Source: Ancistrus triradiatus (lineage: Eukaryota; Chordata; Actinopteri; Siluriformes; Loricariidae). From it: a stretch of 64,000 bases of DNA. Of this stretch, positions 12,678 through 23,479 are shown one piece after another. The notes beneath the pieces were generated by a model that saw only the letters and a program-made list of their open reading frames with translations, was not told the DNA's origin and did not search any database. The position numbers were made by a program, and so were the translations under genes. The stretch is from positions 222,501-286,500 of the forward strand of contig JAJAGP010000201.1 of NCBI GenBank assembly GCA_025084515.1, written 5' to 3'. Position 1 is the stretch's first letter. Each line of letters starts with the position of its first letter.

Positions 12678-13408
12678 GTAAGATGGCTGATCTTATGGAC
12701 TGCTTTTACTGGACTGTTTTAGGTCTACATTTCACTTTCACAGTTGGTATCAGTCAGCTTTTCTTTTCCTTTCTGAGATGTATGGCGTTCCATAAAGTTC
12801 TACAATCAGAAAAAGTTGGGGCGCTTATGGAAAATGCAAATGAAAAACCTGCAGTGTTTCTTACATTTCCTTTGGCTTTTGTTTCATTGCAGACGGTATT
12901 TTTCTGGTCAGCTTCATCTGATTTGTTAATAAACATCCATTCCTGAATGTCAGGCCTGTGACACAGTCCAAAAAAAGTTGGAACGGGGCAATTTATGGCA
13001 AGTAGTGAGATAAAAGATTTGGTCCAAAAGCAGTAAAGAAAGACTGGAAGGGATTTATATATTTCTCCTCTACAGTGCAAGATATCATTAAACCATTCAA
13101 GGAATCTGGAGTAATTTCCCCTCCCTCAGATGGCATTGCATAAAGAAGCGGCATTCATCAATAGCTGATAGAACCACATGGACAAGGGATTCCTTTATCA
13201 AACCTTTATCAAGCTCTACAATACAGAGTTACATTCACAGAAACCACTTAAAACGTTACTGTGCTAAAAAGAAACCTTATGTTATAACCATGTCCAGAAG
13301 CGGCGTCATGTTGCAGGCCAGAAAAGAAGGAATGGATGTTTATTAACAAATGAAATATCTCGGGTTCATATTGTCATATTGCAATGAAATAAAAGAAATA
13401 TAAGGAAC

Positions 13409-13484
13409 TAGTGATGAGAATTCCGGCTCTTTTCAGGGAGTCGGCTCTTTAGATCTTTTTGTTTGCAGCTTAATTTATTATCTC

Positions 13485-13542
<58 letters not shown>

Positions 13543-13643
13543 CAACCGGCTCCCAATCGGCTCCCAATCAGGAACCGGCTCCCGTTGTTCATTTCAAAGA
13601 GCCGGCTCTTAGAGCCGGATCGGTCGCGACCGACACATCACTA
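13409..13643. mobile_element. hAT-like MITE with 8-bp target duplication
   Basis: A 235-bp element with terminal inverted repeats TAGTGATG / CATCACTA. It is flanked on both sides by the identical 8-mer TAAGGAAC (13401-13408 and 13644-13651). Eight-base target duplications and these end types fit hAT-superfamily elements. The interior has a CT microsatellite (about 13482-13540) and repeated GAGCCGGCTCTT and CCGGCTCCCAATC phrases. It has no coding capacity and sits inside the older Tc1 copy. Confidence 0.85.
13482..13540. repeat. (CT)n microsatellite
   Basis: Near-pure CT run of about 58 bp inside the MITE. Confidence 0.95.
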
Positions 13644-13999
13644 TAAGGAACACTGTTCTGTATTTTTTCTATACTGTCCCAACTTTTTCTGATTTTGGGG
13701 TTGCAATAACGATAGGCGATGAGGAGTCACAGGAATCCTCGTTTGTTGCCAATAAGCTCAGTTTCACTCGCGTCCTGGCAAGCCTTCCAAATAAACCAGA
13801 CCTTGCGACCCCAAGATCCTATTTTTATCTGATCTGTAACTTTCCAACAGTGATCCAACAGTGATTTTATTCACCTCGATGTGCATGGGAGCACAAAAAA
13901 CTCGCATCCTTGTCCAAGCAAGTTTGTCACAGTTCCAGTTTATTTGAACTTTTTAATTATGGCTCTAACCCTAGATATGGGCATTTTAAGCAGATTTGT

Positions 14000-14815
14000 T
14001 GAGGCGCTCTTGTTTTTACCATGTTGAAGATTGACTATGATAAATTGACAGTGGAAGTCATAATTTGCTACTTGAAATGATCAACTTAAAAAAAGTGGAA
14101 AAAAAGAAAAAAAATGCAGTTTTATTTGGTTTCCAAGGCTTTCTAAAAGTGCTGATAATTGTTTTGTGTGTGATTTTGTTAAAAATAATTATTTTTTATT
14201 TTTTTCTTAATTTACTTCAGTTAAAGGTTAGATTTTTTGTTTTGGTTTGATTTCTTGTTTTTGTTTTTAGGGTTTTGGGGTTTTTAGGGATTTGTTTTTA
14301 AGTTATTAGGGTGGCAATGATTGTGGCGGGGGCTGAATAGCTAATGAGAAGACTGATTAGGACACAGCCCATCAAAAAGTACAGGTGCAGACTTTTCTCT
14401 TATTTGGATTGTGGGTTCTGTTGTTTTTACCATGGTGAAGAATTTGACCCTGGTGGAACAGGGACGTATGGATTGCTGCTTAAAATGACTGATCAACTTA
14501 AAAACGAGTGGGAAAAAAAGCAGTTTTATTCTGTTTCCACGGCTTTCTGGGAGTGCCTATAATGGTTTCTGTGTGTGATTTTGTTAAAAAGAATTATTTC
14601 CTATTTTTTTCTAAATTTACTTCACTGAAAGGTTGTATCCTTCTCATTTATTTCCCTCAAATGCTCAATCAAATGCTTATGCCAGTGATTGGCATAGAGA
14701 TGTTAGGATTGCCAGTGATTGTGGAGGGGCTTCTATATGGTATGGGAAAACTATTAGGGGACTATTTTGGACACAGCCCATCAAAAAGTACGGGTGTCCA
14801 AGTCATGAGAATGTG
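14000..14815. repeat. Tandem duplication of a roughly 410-bp unit
   Basis: TGTTTTTACCATG occurs at 14011 and 14422, and GACACAGCCCATCAAAAAGTAC at 14361 and 14770, giving offsets of 411 and 409 bp. The two units share long diverged stretches, for example GTGTGTGATTTTGTTAAAAA. Short open frames in each unit do not match each other in a way that suggests a protein. Confidence 0.8.
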
Positions 14816-15413
14816 ATGAACGGGGATTAACGAGGATGGATTTAAGCATTCTGCGCCTCCTGTACCTACAGATCAGACGTGTGATAGCACTGCAGCAGGG
14901 AGCTACGCAGCATAATGTACACACTGTTCCTCATATTCAAATCTCACTCGTACCCGATCGAACATTCAGAGATCTCAGCTCGAGCTTTCCTACAGGGTAA
15001 AATCAGGGCCAGCGATTTAGGACTCAACCGACTTTAGTCCAAATTTAAGCACAAACAAGGAGCTGAAGCAACAGTGAAGCTAGAGTTGCCAGATTGTGCT
15101 TTTTTAAACCTCTACATCACCCCATCTGACACGGGAACCAAGCAACCAACTGTATTTTATTACCATTTTAAGATTGTATTTCATTGTGGCTCAGGTTGTT
15201 CTCTCTCTCACAAACACATCTACTGTGAGATTACTGTCTTTTATGTGAGAGCGCAACCTCCCTGTTGTACTTACTGTTGTGGGCAGGTATACTCACTGAT
15301 GAATAAAAATAAAGCAAACATGCAGTTCTGTCTCAGGCAGATATGTAAATGATTACAGGTGTGCTCCGATTAGACACTGGGTCTTGCCACAAGGGGGCGT
15401 AAAAGTGCTTCGA
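14816..15413. other. Unique non-coding DNA
   Basis: No repeat or exon recognised. A 92-codon open frame at 15074-15352 has no family resemblance and no flanking splice logic. Confidence 0.4.
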
Positions 15414-15660
15414 CTGTAGCGCTGCCCTATAAAGAAGGCTCTCAGAGGATACTTTTGGGTAGTGTACCTCTTGGTGAGAGATTGTTGACTGCTAGACATG
15501 CCTCTATGACACATTCGCCCACAACTGGCCCTGCACACTCACAGCTAGTCCAACAAATGCTCCATTGGTAATAAATCTGACAACTGAAAATGTCTTTTCA
15601 CCAAGAGGTACACTACCCAAAAGTAGCCTCTGAGAGCCTCTTTATAGGGCAGCACTACAG
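15414..15660. repeat. Long inverted repeat, 62-bp arms, 122-bp loop
   Basis: Left arm 15414-15476 and right arm 15599-15660 are reverse complements with only a few mismatches and one gap (core GGGTAGTGTACCTCTTGGTG and its complement). The transcript would form a long hairpin. It may be a MITE with long terminal repeats, but I could not read a target-site duplication beyond the arms. Confidence 0.85.
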
Positions 15661-16145
15661 GGTATGTGTATTCAGCACATTTAACTCTGGTTCCTTTGGT
15701 TTCTTTCCTCACGAGGAAAATCAGAACGTCCCCACAATGTAACAAATATCAGATATTTCTATCCTCGTTGGTATTGACCGGACAGTGGACTTTGTTTTTA
15801 GGATGGCAGAGGACAGGAAGTTGATGATCCAACCTAAGAAGGTGTCGTGTTGGGAGTCATGGAGGTTGCCTGGGCGTCTACATACTTTTTGCGACGTAGT
15901 GAATGCTGTATTCGTACTGCAGGTTAATCAGAATTAGCGAAATGTTTCTGTGTGGATGAAGATAACATTGGCTTTTAGTGAGAGTAAAGATTGGGGCAGC
16001 TTCAGATCCAAACTTGAGAGGAACTGAAGCTCTTATTCGAGCCGTTCGTTTAATAAGAGCGCTCGTTTGTGCTTTCTGGCGTCATTTTAATTCTGTCTGA
16101 GCAAGCCTGAACATGAGAGGCATGTTTGTAATTTGGTTATCTTCA
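15661..16145. other. Unique non-coding DNA
   Basis: Nothing recognisable. The phrase GCGACGTAGTGAATG near 15890 follows ACATACTTTTT and may be the end of an old DNA transposon. Confidence 0.35.
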
Positions 16146-16290
16146 CTTTTAATTCCGTCTGAAAGCCTCTTTCGGCGTTTAAAGCACAGCGATTTAGAAG
16201 AGGATTTAGTGGAGGAATCGTGGCCGATGTCTCTTAGAGAAGAGCTGGTGCTTTCACCTTGGACGATAAAATCTTGTCTCTCATCTCTTA
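16146..16290. repeat. Direct repeat copy 1 flanking a minisatellite
   Basis: Shares TTTTAATTCCGTCT, GGCGTTTAAAGC, GTGGAGGAATCGTG, TCTCTTAGAGAAGAGCTGGT and GACGATAAAATCT in the same order with 17045-17175. The minisatellite at 16478-17035 lies between the copies. Confidence 0.8.
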
Positions 16291-16477
16291 ATAAAAAAAT
16301 ATCTTTCATTCATTTTTTATTTCTGAAGAATAACAATTCAAAATAGCGTGTATTTGTCTTGTATAAAAATTTAAACGAAACAACCTATAGTCCTCTAATT
16401 AAAGAAATAAGACAAAATTTACATAACTCAATCTTAAACTGAAAATGTTGTGTGTGCAGACGCAAGCTTAAAATAAA

Positions 16478-17035
16478 AAATGTCACAAAAGTATTGAGAC
16501 AAACCCAGATGTGATCAAAAGTACTGAGACACAAACCAACATGTAGACAAAAGTACTGAGACACAAACCAACATGTAGACAAAAGCATTGAGACACAAAC
16601 CCACATGTCACAAAGCTATTGGGACACAAACCCACATGACCAAAAGTATTAGGACACAAACCTGCATGTCACAAAAGTATTGAGACACAAACCCACACCA
16701 GGCCAAAAGTATTTGGACACAGACCCCCATGTGGCCAAACGTATTGAGACACAAACCCACACCAGTCCAAAAGTATTGGGACACAAACCCACATGTCACA
16801 AAAGTAGTGGGACACAAACCCACACCTGGCCAAAAGTATTGGGACACAAACCCACAGGTAACCAAAAGCATTGAGAAACAAACCTGCATGTCTCAAAACT
16901 ATTGGGACACAAACCCACATGTAGACAAAAGTATTTGGACACAAACACACACCTGGTCAAAAGTATTGGGACACAAATATTGTGTCCACATGGTGTCCAA
17001 AGGATTGAAGCAAACCCACATGTCATAAAAGTATT
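16478..17035. repeat. About 30-bp minisatellite (CAAAAGTATTGGGACACAAACC unit)
   Basis: Roughly 18 diverged units, each with an (A)AAAGTATTGGGACACAAACCCACA-like core. Related arrays lie at 17885-18080 and 18668-18785. The core matches the terminal sequence of a fish DNA transposon whose end is seen at about 19310. Confidence 0.9.
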
Positions 17036-17044
17036 GAGCTTTCT

Positions 17045-17175
17045 GGTGTATTTTTAATTCCGTCTTGTGGCGTTTAAAGCGGAGTGATTTGTTGAGTGGA
17101 GGAATCGTGTCTGTGTCTCTTAGAGAAGAGCTGGTGCTTTGACCTCAGACGATAAAATCTCGTCTCTCATCTCGT
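17045..17175. repeat. Direct repeat copy 2 flanking the minisatellite
   Basis: Diverged copy of 16146-16290, in the same orientation, starting straight after the minisatellite. The spacing between copies is about 890 bp. Confidence 0.8.
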
Positions 17176-17290
17176 CTCTTGTGGAACGTTGGTTCCAAGT
17201 CCTCGGGAGATGAGCTCTTGCTGTTTCAGACTCAGCTCCAGCACTTTTTTCTCTCTGGACAGCTGAACAGTGCTGATATGGAGCACTCGC

Positions 17291-17295
<5 letters not shown>

Positions 17296-17347
<52 letters not shown>
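17296..17347. repeat. (TG)n microsatellite
   Basis: Pure GT/TG run of about 50 bp. Confidence 0.97.
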
Positions 17348-17348
<1 letters not shown>

Positions 17349-17884
17349 TGAATATATGGAGAGTGACTGTTCCTCCTGAAGGCAGATCCCATCTCATCAT
17401 CTGCTGGATAAACTGTATTAAACTTATCCAGCACAGATTCTCATGCCCAACCTCATCACGCGGGCAGAGGTAATCTGTGCCAATCCTCACCCGGGGCTAC
17501 GCACTACAGAAAACGACATTCTCACAATCGACCCGCCGGAGGATTGGCGCCACAAATCCCCGGGTGTTAGTGAGGACTCGGTGTCAAAAACGGATATCAG
17601 ATGGCGGATGTTGCCAGGTGATAAGGTGGCACAATGTTGGCGCAGGCCTCGTGTGTGTACATAATCTCGACTATTGTTATATTTTATTATATAATATTTA
17701 TTTTGTTGTTGTTGTTGTTCCCATTCTCCAGTGTGTGTACTTCATAATAAATAATTCAGATTTAGATTACGCAAGAGCTTCACCCCAAAAAATACAGAAG
17801 GTCACATCGATTTCTCCGTCTGCAGGTCCTTTATTCAGCTCTGCTTCATTTTGAGATTTCATGCGGGACTGAAAAAACATAACA
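17348..17884. other. Unique non-coding DNA
   Basis: A TTG trinucleotide run near 17703-17718 is the only simple feature. Open frames at 17443-17664 and 17477-17854 overlap in different frames and have no known motif. Confidence 0.4.
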
Positions 17885-18080
17885 TAATCGAACATGTGGA
17901 CAAAAGTATTGGGACACACACCCAAATGTGGCCAAAAGTATTAAGACTAACCAACATGAACAAAAGTATTGGGACATAAACCTACATGCAGACAAAAATA
18001 TTGATACAAAACCACGTGGACAATAATATAAAGACAAACCCACATGTGGCCAAAAGTATTGGGACACAAACCCACATGTG
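17885..18080. repeat. About 30-bp minisatellite, second array
   Basis: Six or so units of the AAAAGTATTGGGACACAAACC type. Same family as 16478-17035. Confidence 0.85.
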
Positions 18081-18667
18081 GCTGTATCTTGGACGATAAG
18101 TTACTGCATACTAAATTTCATGTATATAGATGTAGGTTTTTAAAACAAAACATTAAAATAAAAAACAAATCATCTGTCTGGATTGCGAGAAGCTCTGCCA
18201 AATTTTACAGACAAAAAAACAAATTACAGACCCGACTTTTCACATCCACGTTATGTTTGATGTTTTTATCTGCACTGTAACAGGTAGAAGATGAGACTTT
18301 CACCTCGTTACTAACGCTGATTAAGATTAATCGAAACACGCTTTCCTCGTGAACAAATGAACAGGCTGTCGGTAGATAAAGAGTCCCCGCTGTGCCGCCG
18401 CTCTGACAGCACTGCATCTGACACGTTCCTGCACGTCCCTCCAGGAACAACATGCTAATCCATGCAAATAAATGTTAATAGTCCTTCAGACACAGGATTT
18501 CTCCTCAAAAATAAAAAATAACAAGCTGGGTCTCATACAGTCCGATCCCTGAGAAAGCATTTGGTTGAAGACAGAGATTTAAAATGTTTTATTGGTTTAT
18601 GTTAAATAATATCATGTTTTTATTGGAGGGTGTTGATCCATTATATCGTAACATGTCACTCACTCTA

Positions 18668-18785
18668 CATGTGGCCAAAAGTATTGAGACGCAAATCAAC
18701 AGGTACAAAAGTATTGAGACAGAAACCCACATGGACAAAAGTATTGAGACACAAACCCACATGGACAAAAGTATTGGGACACAAT
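18668..18785. repeat. About 30-bp minisatellite, third array
   Basis: Four units of GGACAAAAGTATTGAGACACA type. Units are more alike here than in the first array. Confidence 0.85.
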
Positions 18786-19309
18786 ATCTATGTGACTATG
18801 GAACGTGATGAAGAACATTTCAGTACCTGTAGAACTGAGTTTATCGGTACGAGCTCCAGTGTAATTACACTTAGCATCGATCCTCGTCTCATCCTTCGAT
18901 CGCTCCGTCTTCCTCCGTTCCGTCGGTTCTTCACGCCATCGTGAGCTGATTAGCTTGCCATCACAATTTAGCAAGCGGTTCCTCCCAATTTCCTGCCGAC
19001 CCTCCGGGGTGGCTTCCATGTGTTTACTGTGCAGACGCCGACTCTCTTCATCTGGCCATTAATAAGTAATTAGCGATTGGTGCACCGGGGGGAAAAGCTT
19101 GTTCCCTCACAAGTGCTTGTTTGATTCAGAGCTCCACAAAGCAATCAGCTCTCGCCCGCAGCGCCCAATATTAGCTCGCCTTTTATAGCTGCCATTTTAA
19201 GTTCATTCCGGTCCTGCGCTTTTCCCCGTCCTGGTTTCTTTAGGGTTCTTATGCTAGGGTTTATCGCCCAAACACAGAAATGCGTTACATTGCAGTTGCT
19301 TATTAAAAT
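18786..19309. other. Unique non-coding DNA
   Basis: Ordinary-complexity sequence without recognised exon or repeat. Confidence 0.4.
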
Positions 19310-19440
19310 GTACGCTATATAGCCAAAAGTATTAGGACACCTCCACATTTCCTCTACAGGAGCTTTTATACGGTTCCATTCTAAATCCATAGGCATTAAT
19401 TATGGGGTTTGCAGTTTTAGCAGCTTCCACTCTGGAAGGA
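19310..19440. mobile_element. End of a non-autonomous DNA transposon (GTATTGGGACACC-type TIR)
   Basis: Begins CGCTATATAGCCAAAAGTATTAGGACACC and continues with a CATAGGCATTAATTATGG phrase that I recognise from a widespread teleost MITE-like element. The opposite end is not identified here. Related pieces lie at 58430-58730 and 61855-62020. Confidence 0.6.
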
Positions 19441-19828
19441 TTTCTACAGGTTATTTGAGATATGGTTAAGACCATTTTGTTTACAATTTTAAACCTCCGA
19501 TTCTAGTCATTTACACTTCTCCAACTAAAAAAGGAATGTCTTTAATGTAAAATCAACAATCATGAGAAAATTGTATCATGAACTCAGTATCGTGAATCGA
19601 ATCAAGCTAAGAGCAGACTGTATCGTTACACCCCTATAAATAATGCTAAGCTGCTCATATTCAATATTTTATAATATTTATCGTTTTATTTATTATATAT
19701 ATATTATTGTCTCATATTCTATAGTTTTATATTCCCTATTTTATTACAATTTTTTATTAAAGTATTGTCTCATGCTATAGTTTTATGTCCCTTTTTAATA
19801 ATATTTATTATATATATTTTTATGTTAT

Positions 19829-20025
19829 TTACATTTACATTTACAGCATTTAGCAGACGCCCTTATCCAGAGCAACTTACAGTTGATACAGTCTTACAAT
19901 CCAAGCAATTGTGAGTTAAGGGTCTTGCTCAAGGACCCAACAGTGGCAGCTTGGCAGAGGTGGGATTTGAACCCAGGACCTTCTGGTCCATAGTCCAGTA
20001 CCTTAACCGCTAGGCTACCACAGTC
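19829..20025 (-). mobile_element. tRNA-derived SINE, minus strand, copy 1
   Basis: On the minus strand the element starts with a tRNA-like part: an A-box-like TAGCCTAGCGGTTAAGG and a B-box-like GGTTCAAATCCC. It ends in a tail of ATTTACATTTAC type (on the + strand, ACATTTACATTTACAGCATT at 19831). The box pair implies internal RNA polymerase III promoter ancestry. Nearly identical copies lie at 43955-44147 and 51785-51950. Confidence 0.85.
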
Positions 20026-20610
20026 CTCTTATATGTTATTGTCTAATATTCCATAATTTCATATTCCTTTAATATAATATTTATTATTTTGTTTATAATA
20101 TATATTATTGTCTTATTTTATATTTTTACATTGTCTTTTTTATAATATATATTTAATATGTATTTTATTGTGTGTGTGTGTGTATATATATAATTTTATA
20201 ATTTTATTATTCTTATCTATTTTATTACTCCCTTCGTAATATTGTATAGTAATATTTTAATTTTATTTTATTATGTTATCTTTAAATATGTTCTTTCATT
20301 TAATTTTATATTGAGTTTATATTAATTTAAATTATTACCTTAAACATATTAATTAGGTAACTTTAATGTAATAAAACATCTGGGCAGTAAGCAGTAGGTT
20401 TCTTTTTGAGTCTTGGTCCTAGACTACAAGGTTCCTTCCTTATAACATCTAGGGAGTCTTTCCTTGCCGCTGTCACCCTATCTTGCTCAGTCGTGTCTGA
20501 GTATCGTCTAGCTCTGTCGTCTGAACATATATGTATATCTGACTTACGGTGATACCGGGAGTGTCCTGGTTTGTATAAGAAGCCTGCCTTTTTGCGAGTT
20601 TTCTCATAAA
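20026..20610. other. AT-rich non-coding DNA with a repeat scrap
   Basis: Very AT-rich from about 19460 to 20370 on both sides of the SINE, including a short GT/AT run near 20170-20190. GGGAGTCTTTCCTTGCC at about 20451-20480 is the start of the dispersed repeat annotated at 2731-2885. Confidence 0.5.
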
Positions 20611-21329
20611 TATTTGATAAATGCTATCCGTCGGCGGCGTTAATAGTTACAGGATATTCCCTGTTCCTGTCCTGCTGCTCACCGCGGGTCAGCGCTGTCA
20701 AATAAATCCAGCTGCTTCTCAGAACAAGAGCCCTGACATTTTCCTCCAAGCAGGAAACCCAACTCTAAAATTAGCATTCCCTGCTCAGGCCTTCCTATGG
20801 TGAAAGGGTTTTTTTAAAGCAGAGTGAGATTAATTACGTCCTCCCCACGGGACCGGGAGCCGCCGGATGCGAAATGGAAAAAAAAGAAAAATGTGGTTTT
20901 ATCTATGACTTCTTAGCTTGAATATTCATCAAACGCGTTTGCATATGTTTAAGAGAGCACGCTTTGATCCCATCCCAAACTGATTTTAATTGTGGATGGC
21001 GGTTTTTCGGATGAGAGAGAAGACCCGAGACTTTTGCGCCGTCCTCATTCTGACCATCAGGGCCAGACCTCCGGCTCCCTGCGGACGTCTGCAGTCTGGA
21101 TTTAAAGCCTCGTCGTTTCTTATCGGAGTTAATCTCAGAATCATTGGATAAGACGAAACGAAGATCCTCTGAGTGCAAATTTATACATACAGTGTGTTTG
21201 GTTTAATAAAGACGCATCCGCAAAAATGCTGGAACGCTCCGGAAACGCAAAGCTGGTAAAGGAATTAATAAGGAACGTTCTCTTTGACTAAAAACTTGGT
21301 ACAGGGAATTACTGGATCTGGTTGACTGG
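20611..21329. other. Unique non-coding DNA
   Basis: No repeats or exons recognised. Open frames at 20621-20803 and 20903-21178 have no known motif. Confidence 0.4.
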
Positions 21330-21440
21330 GCCTATCATGTTATTGGATTACCACCACATAAGGAGAACATGCAAAACTCAGTGCATCCGACTCTCCATAG
21401 CCGTGAGGCGACGGAGAAAACCACAGTGCCACCGTGCCTC
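21330..21440 (-). repeat. Dispersed fish repeat fragment, minus orientation
   Basis: GGAGAACATGCAAAACTCA, GAGGCGACGGAGAAAACCACAG and GCCACCGTGCC resemble the reverse-orientation portion of the repeat family seen at 3535-3700 and 22500-22795. Confidence 0.45.
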
Positions 21441-21682
21441 CCATTAGTACATCCAAAAGGCCAATAAAATGAAAATGTATGGACTGACTTCATCGCTACC
21501 ACCTGGGTTGCCAGATATGCATAAAAGCAGTCCATATTCCTCTTTAAAACAGAGTACGAGTGAAGTGTTGCTGTTTTTTCTGATTGCTCCACCCACCACA
21601 AAAAATCCACACTATAGGAACCAATACAAGCTAGTTCAAAAACAATAATTAACACACAACACACTAAAGACACAAAAAAAAA

Positions 21683-21912
21683 TCTCCTTCAGAACTGGAA
21701 CCACAGAACAGGAGGAAAGTTCAGATCTCAGACTTAAAGTTGGATAAAAAGTTTGCGTGGATCAGGAGTGAGATCGTCAAGACACAAAATAAATCCCTGC
21801 TTGCATTTACTGATATGAAAAGCGTTACTACTCACAAATAATCGAGGAAGAAATCTACAGGAAGCGGATGCGCCAAATCCCGAAAGCAATCCCCCAAGAC
21901 TTCGGAGTAGTG
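21683..21912. repeat. 230-bp dispersed repeat, copy 1 (unnamed family)
   Basis: Aligns by eye with 25573-25805. Shared phrases in order: AGAACTGGAACCACAG, ACAGGAGGAAAGTT, GGATCAGGAG, TTTACTGATAT, AAATCTACAGGAA, GCACCAAATCCC and AAGCAATCCCCC. I do not recognise the family. Confidence 0.8.
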
Positions 21913-22164
21913 ACAAGATAAACGATTTAGTTACTTAAGTCCTTAACGTATTTTACGAGCACAAATATTATCGCTGCTACTCTACCGGCGGTGAAAGTGA
22001 AAGTCCCCACTTTGCCCTCGCTTATCAACGTAGCTTGGCTTTCTTGAATGTAATAAAAATGAAAATAAAACAAATAAATAAAGTGTTTCATTATGGAAGC
22101 CTGAGTGAAATAATCAGCAGGAAACAAGTTGCTCGTTAACGCAATTATATAAGCAGCCAATCAG

Positions 22165-22470
22165 ATATCAACAGTGTAATACATAAAGGCAGGCATAAAC
22201 AGGCCAGGAGCTTCAGCTCACATTCACGTCAACCATCAGAATAATGTGAGCCCAGTGATTTTGACCATAGCATGATTATCGCTATTACTGAGGAAGAAAA
22301 CACCTTGTTAACGAGGCTACGGTAATTTATATAATTACAATGTACACTCTGTACAGTCGTGGTGAGCGGGGAGCCATCTCAGAATGCATAACGTGTTGAA
22401 CATTGAGGCGGATGGGCTACAACGGCAGAACGACCACCTCAAGTGGTGTATATTAGTTTATTGTCATGAT
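22165..22470 (+). mobile_element. Tc1-type transposon remnant, plus strand
   Basis: CAGCTCACATTCACGTCAACCATCAGAAT near 22215 and CATTGAGGCGGATGGGCTACAACGG near 22402 correspond to the 5' part of the same Tc1 family as 4795-5000 and 60150-60500. It is badly decayed, with no usable reading frame. Confidence 0.5.
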
Positions 22471-22499
22471 TTAAGTGGATTTAACTTAACTTCGCTGTC

Positions 22500-22795
22500 T
22501 AGTCACAGGGCACAGGTGTAAGCGTACCCAGGGCAGGGGCTTGACCGGCAGCACAGGGTGCAAGGTGGGAATCAGGCCAGGAAACACACACACACATGCA
22601 CACACACACGCAGGGCACACACACACATTCATTCACTCAATCATTCACACTGGGAAGCTTTAAAGACGCCAAAGCCTTTGGAATGTGGGAGGAAATACAA
22701 AGGGAGAACATGCAAACTTCACATAGGTAGCAGCCCAGGCTGGGATTCGAACCTTGGGCTCTGGAGCCTCGAGGTGACAGCGCCCCCTGGTTTTA
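22500..22795 (-). repeat. Dispersed fish repeat, reverse orientation, with CA-rich insert
   Basis: GGAATGTGGGAGGAAATACA, GGGAGAACATGCAAACTTCACA, CTGGGATTCGAACC and GAGGTGACAGCGCCCCCTGG in order match the reverse strand of an abundant teleost repeat. A CA-rich patch lies at 22583-22628. GGGATTCGAACC resembles a tRNA B box on the minus strand. Confidence 0.55.
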
Positions 22796-23479
22796 TTTCA
22801 GAGCTTTTAAAATGATGACTTGTTGCAGATCAGGCAGCTTTCCTTTGTAGATTGTTTAAGAACAATGTTTTTGAAGAGCAGTTGTGTTTTGGTTTGCTTT
22901 TAGTAACTAGTGAGGACGGTAACGGATCAATAAGAGCCGAAATTCAATCCTGCGGTGCAGTGACAAGTCCAGCAGTCCTTCCGGTAATTATGGTTTTTAA
23001 ACATTTTCAAACAAACCCAAAGACAAACACATTTCCTAGCTTACTGCAGCTCCGGCGGATCCAAACACCCTTCATATCCGATACGCATTAGAGCTAAAAA
23101 TGAAATCTAATCGGCATCCCGACTCTCGGCGTTTCTGGTGATTAAACACACGGACGCAAAGCTGTGTGGCGCCGACGGTGGTCCAGGCGAGCACCTGCCG
23201 ATGTTATTGTTCTGCGCTGCCCATCAGTGCACATAATGAAGTGCAAATCAGCCTTAATGTTCCCGCCGATGCGCCCGCTTCTAAAGATCAACCTCAGATT
23301 GATTTATTCCCCACACCGCCGGGGCATTAACAAATAATAAAATGGAGTGGAGTGAAAATGGGCACCGGGGGAACAAAACCTCATTCTGCGCTTCCGTAGG
23401 CCGCCGTTCATCGCTCCGGAGGAACCGCACCGGTGCCTGGTATCAATGCACGACCAAATACATAAAATACATAACCGCA
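22796..23479. other. Unique non-coding DNA, possible conserved block
   Basis: The stretch at about 23100-23340 is GC-balanced, non-repetitive and flanked by repeats. No exon is supported. Confidence 0.35.

Larger units (their letters stand above)
12800..13706 (+). mobile_element. Tc1-type element, internally deleted
   Basis: The ends are inverted: AATCAGAAAAAGTTGGGG near 12805 and CCCAACTTTTTCTGATTTTG near 13678. The left part carries the long terminal region and the start of a transposase gene (phrases GAATCTGGAGTAATTTCC and ACCACATGGACAAGGGATTCC at 13105-13195). The region of the catalytic domain is missing: the sequence jumps from about 13310 to the right terminal region. A hAT-like MITE is nested at 13409-13643. 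Two more copies of the family lie at about 23480-25040 and 52675-54905. Confidence 0.75.

Noticed and set aside
19829..20025. Functional tRNA gene on the minus strand
   Set aside because: The A and B boxes are present, but the body is followed by an unrelated region and a repeated tail, and two further copies exist. This is a SINE.
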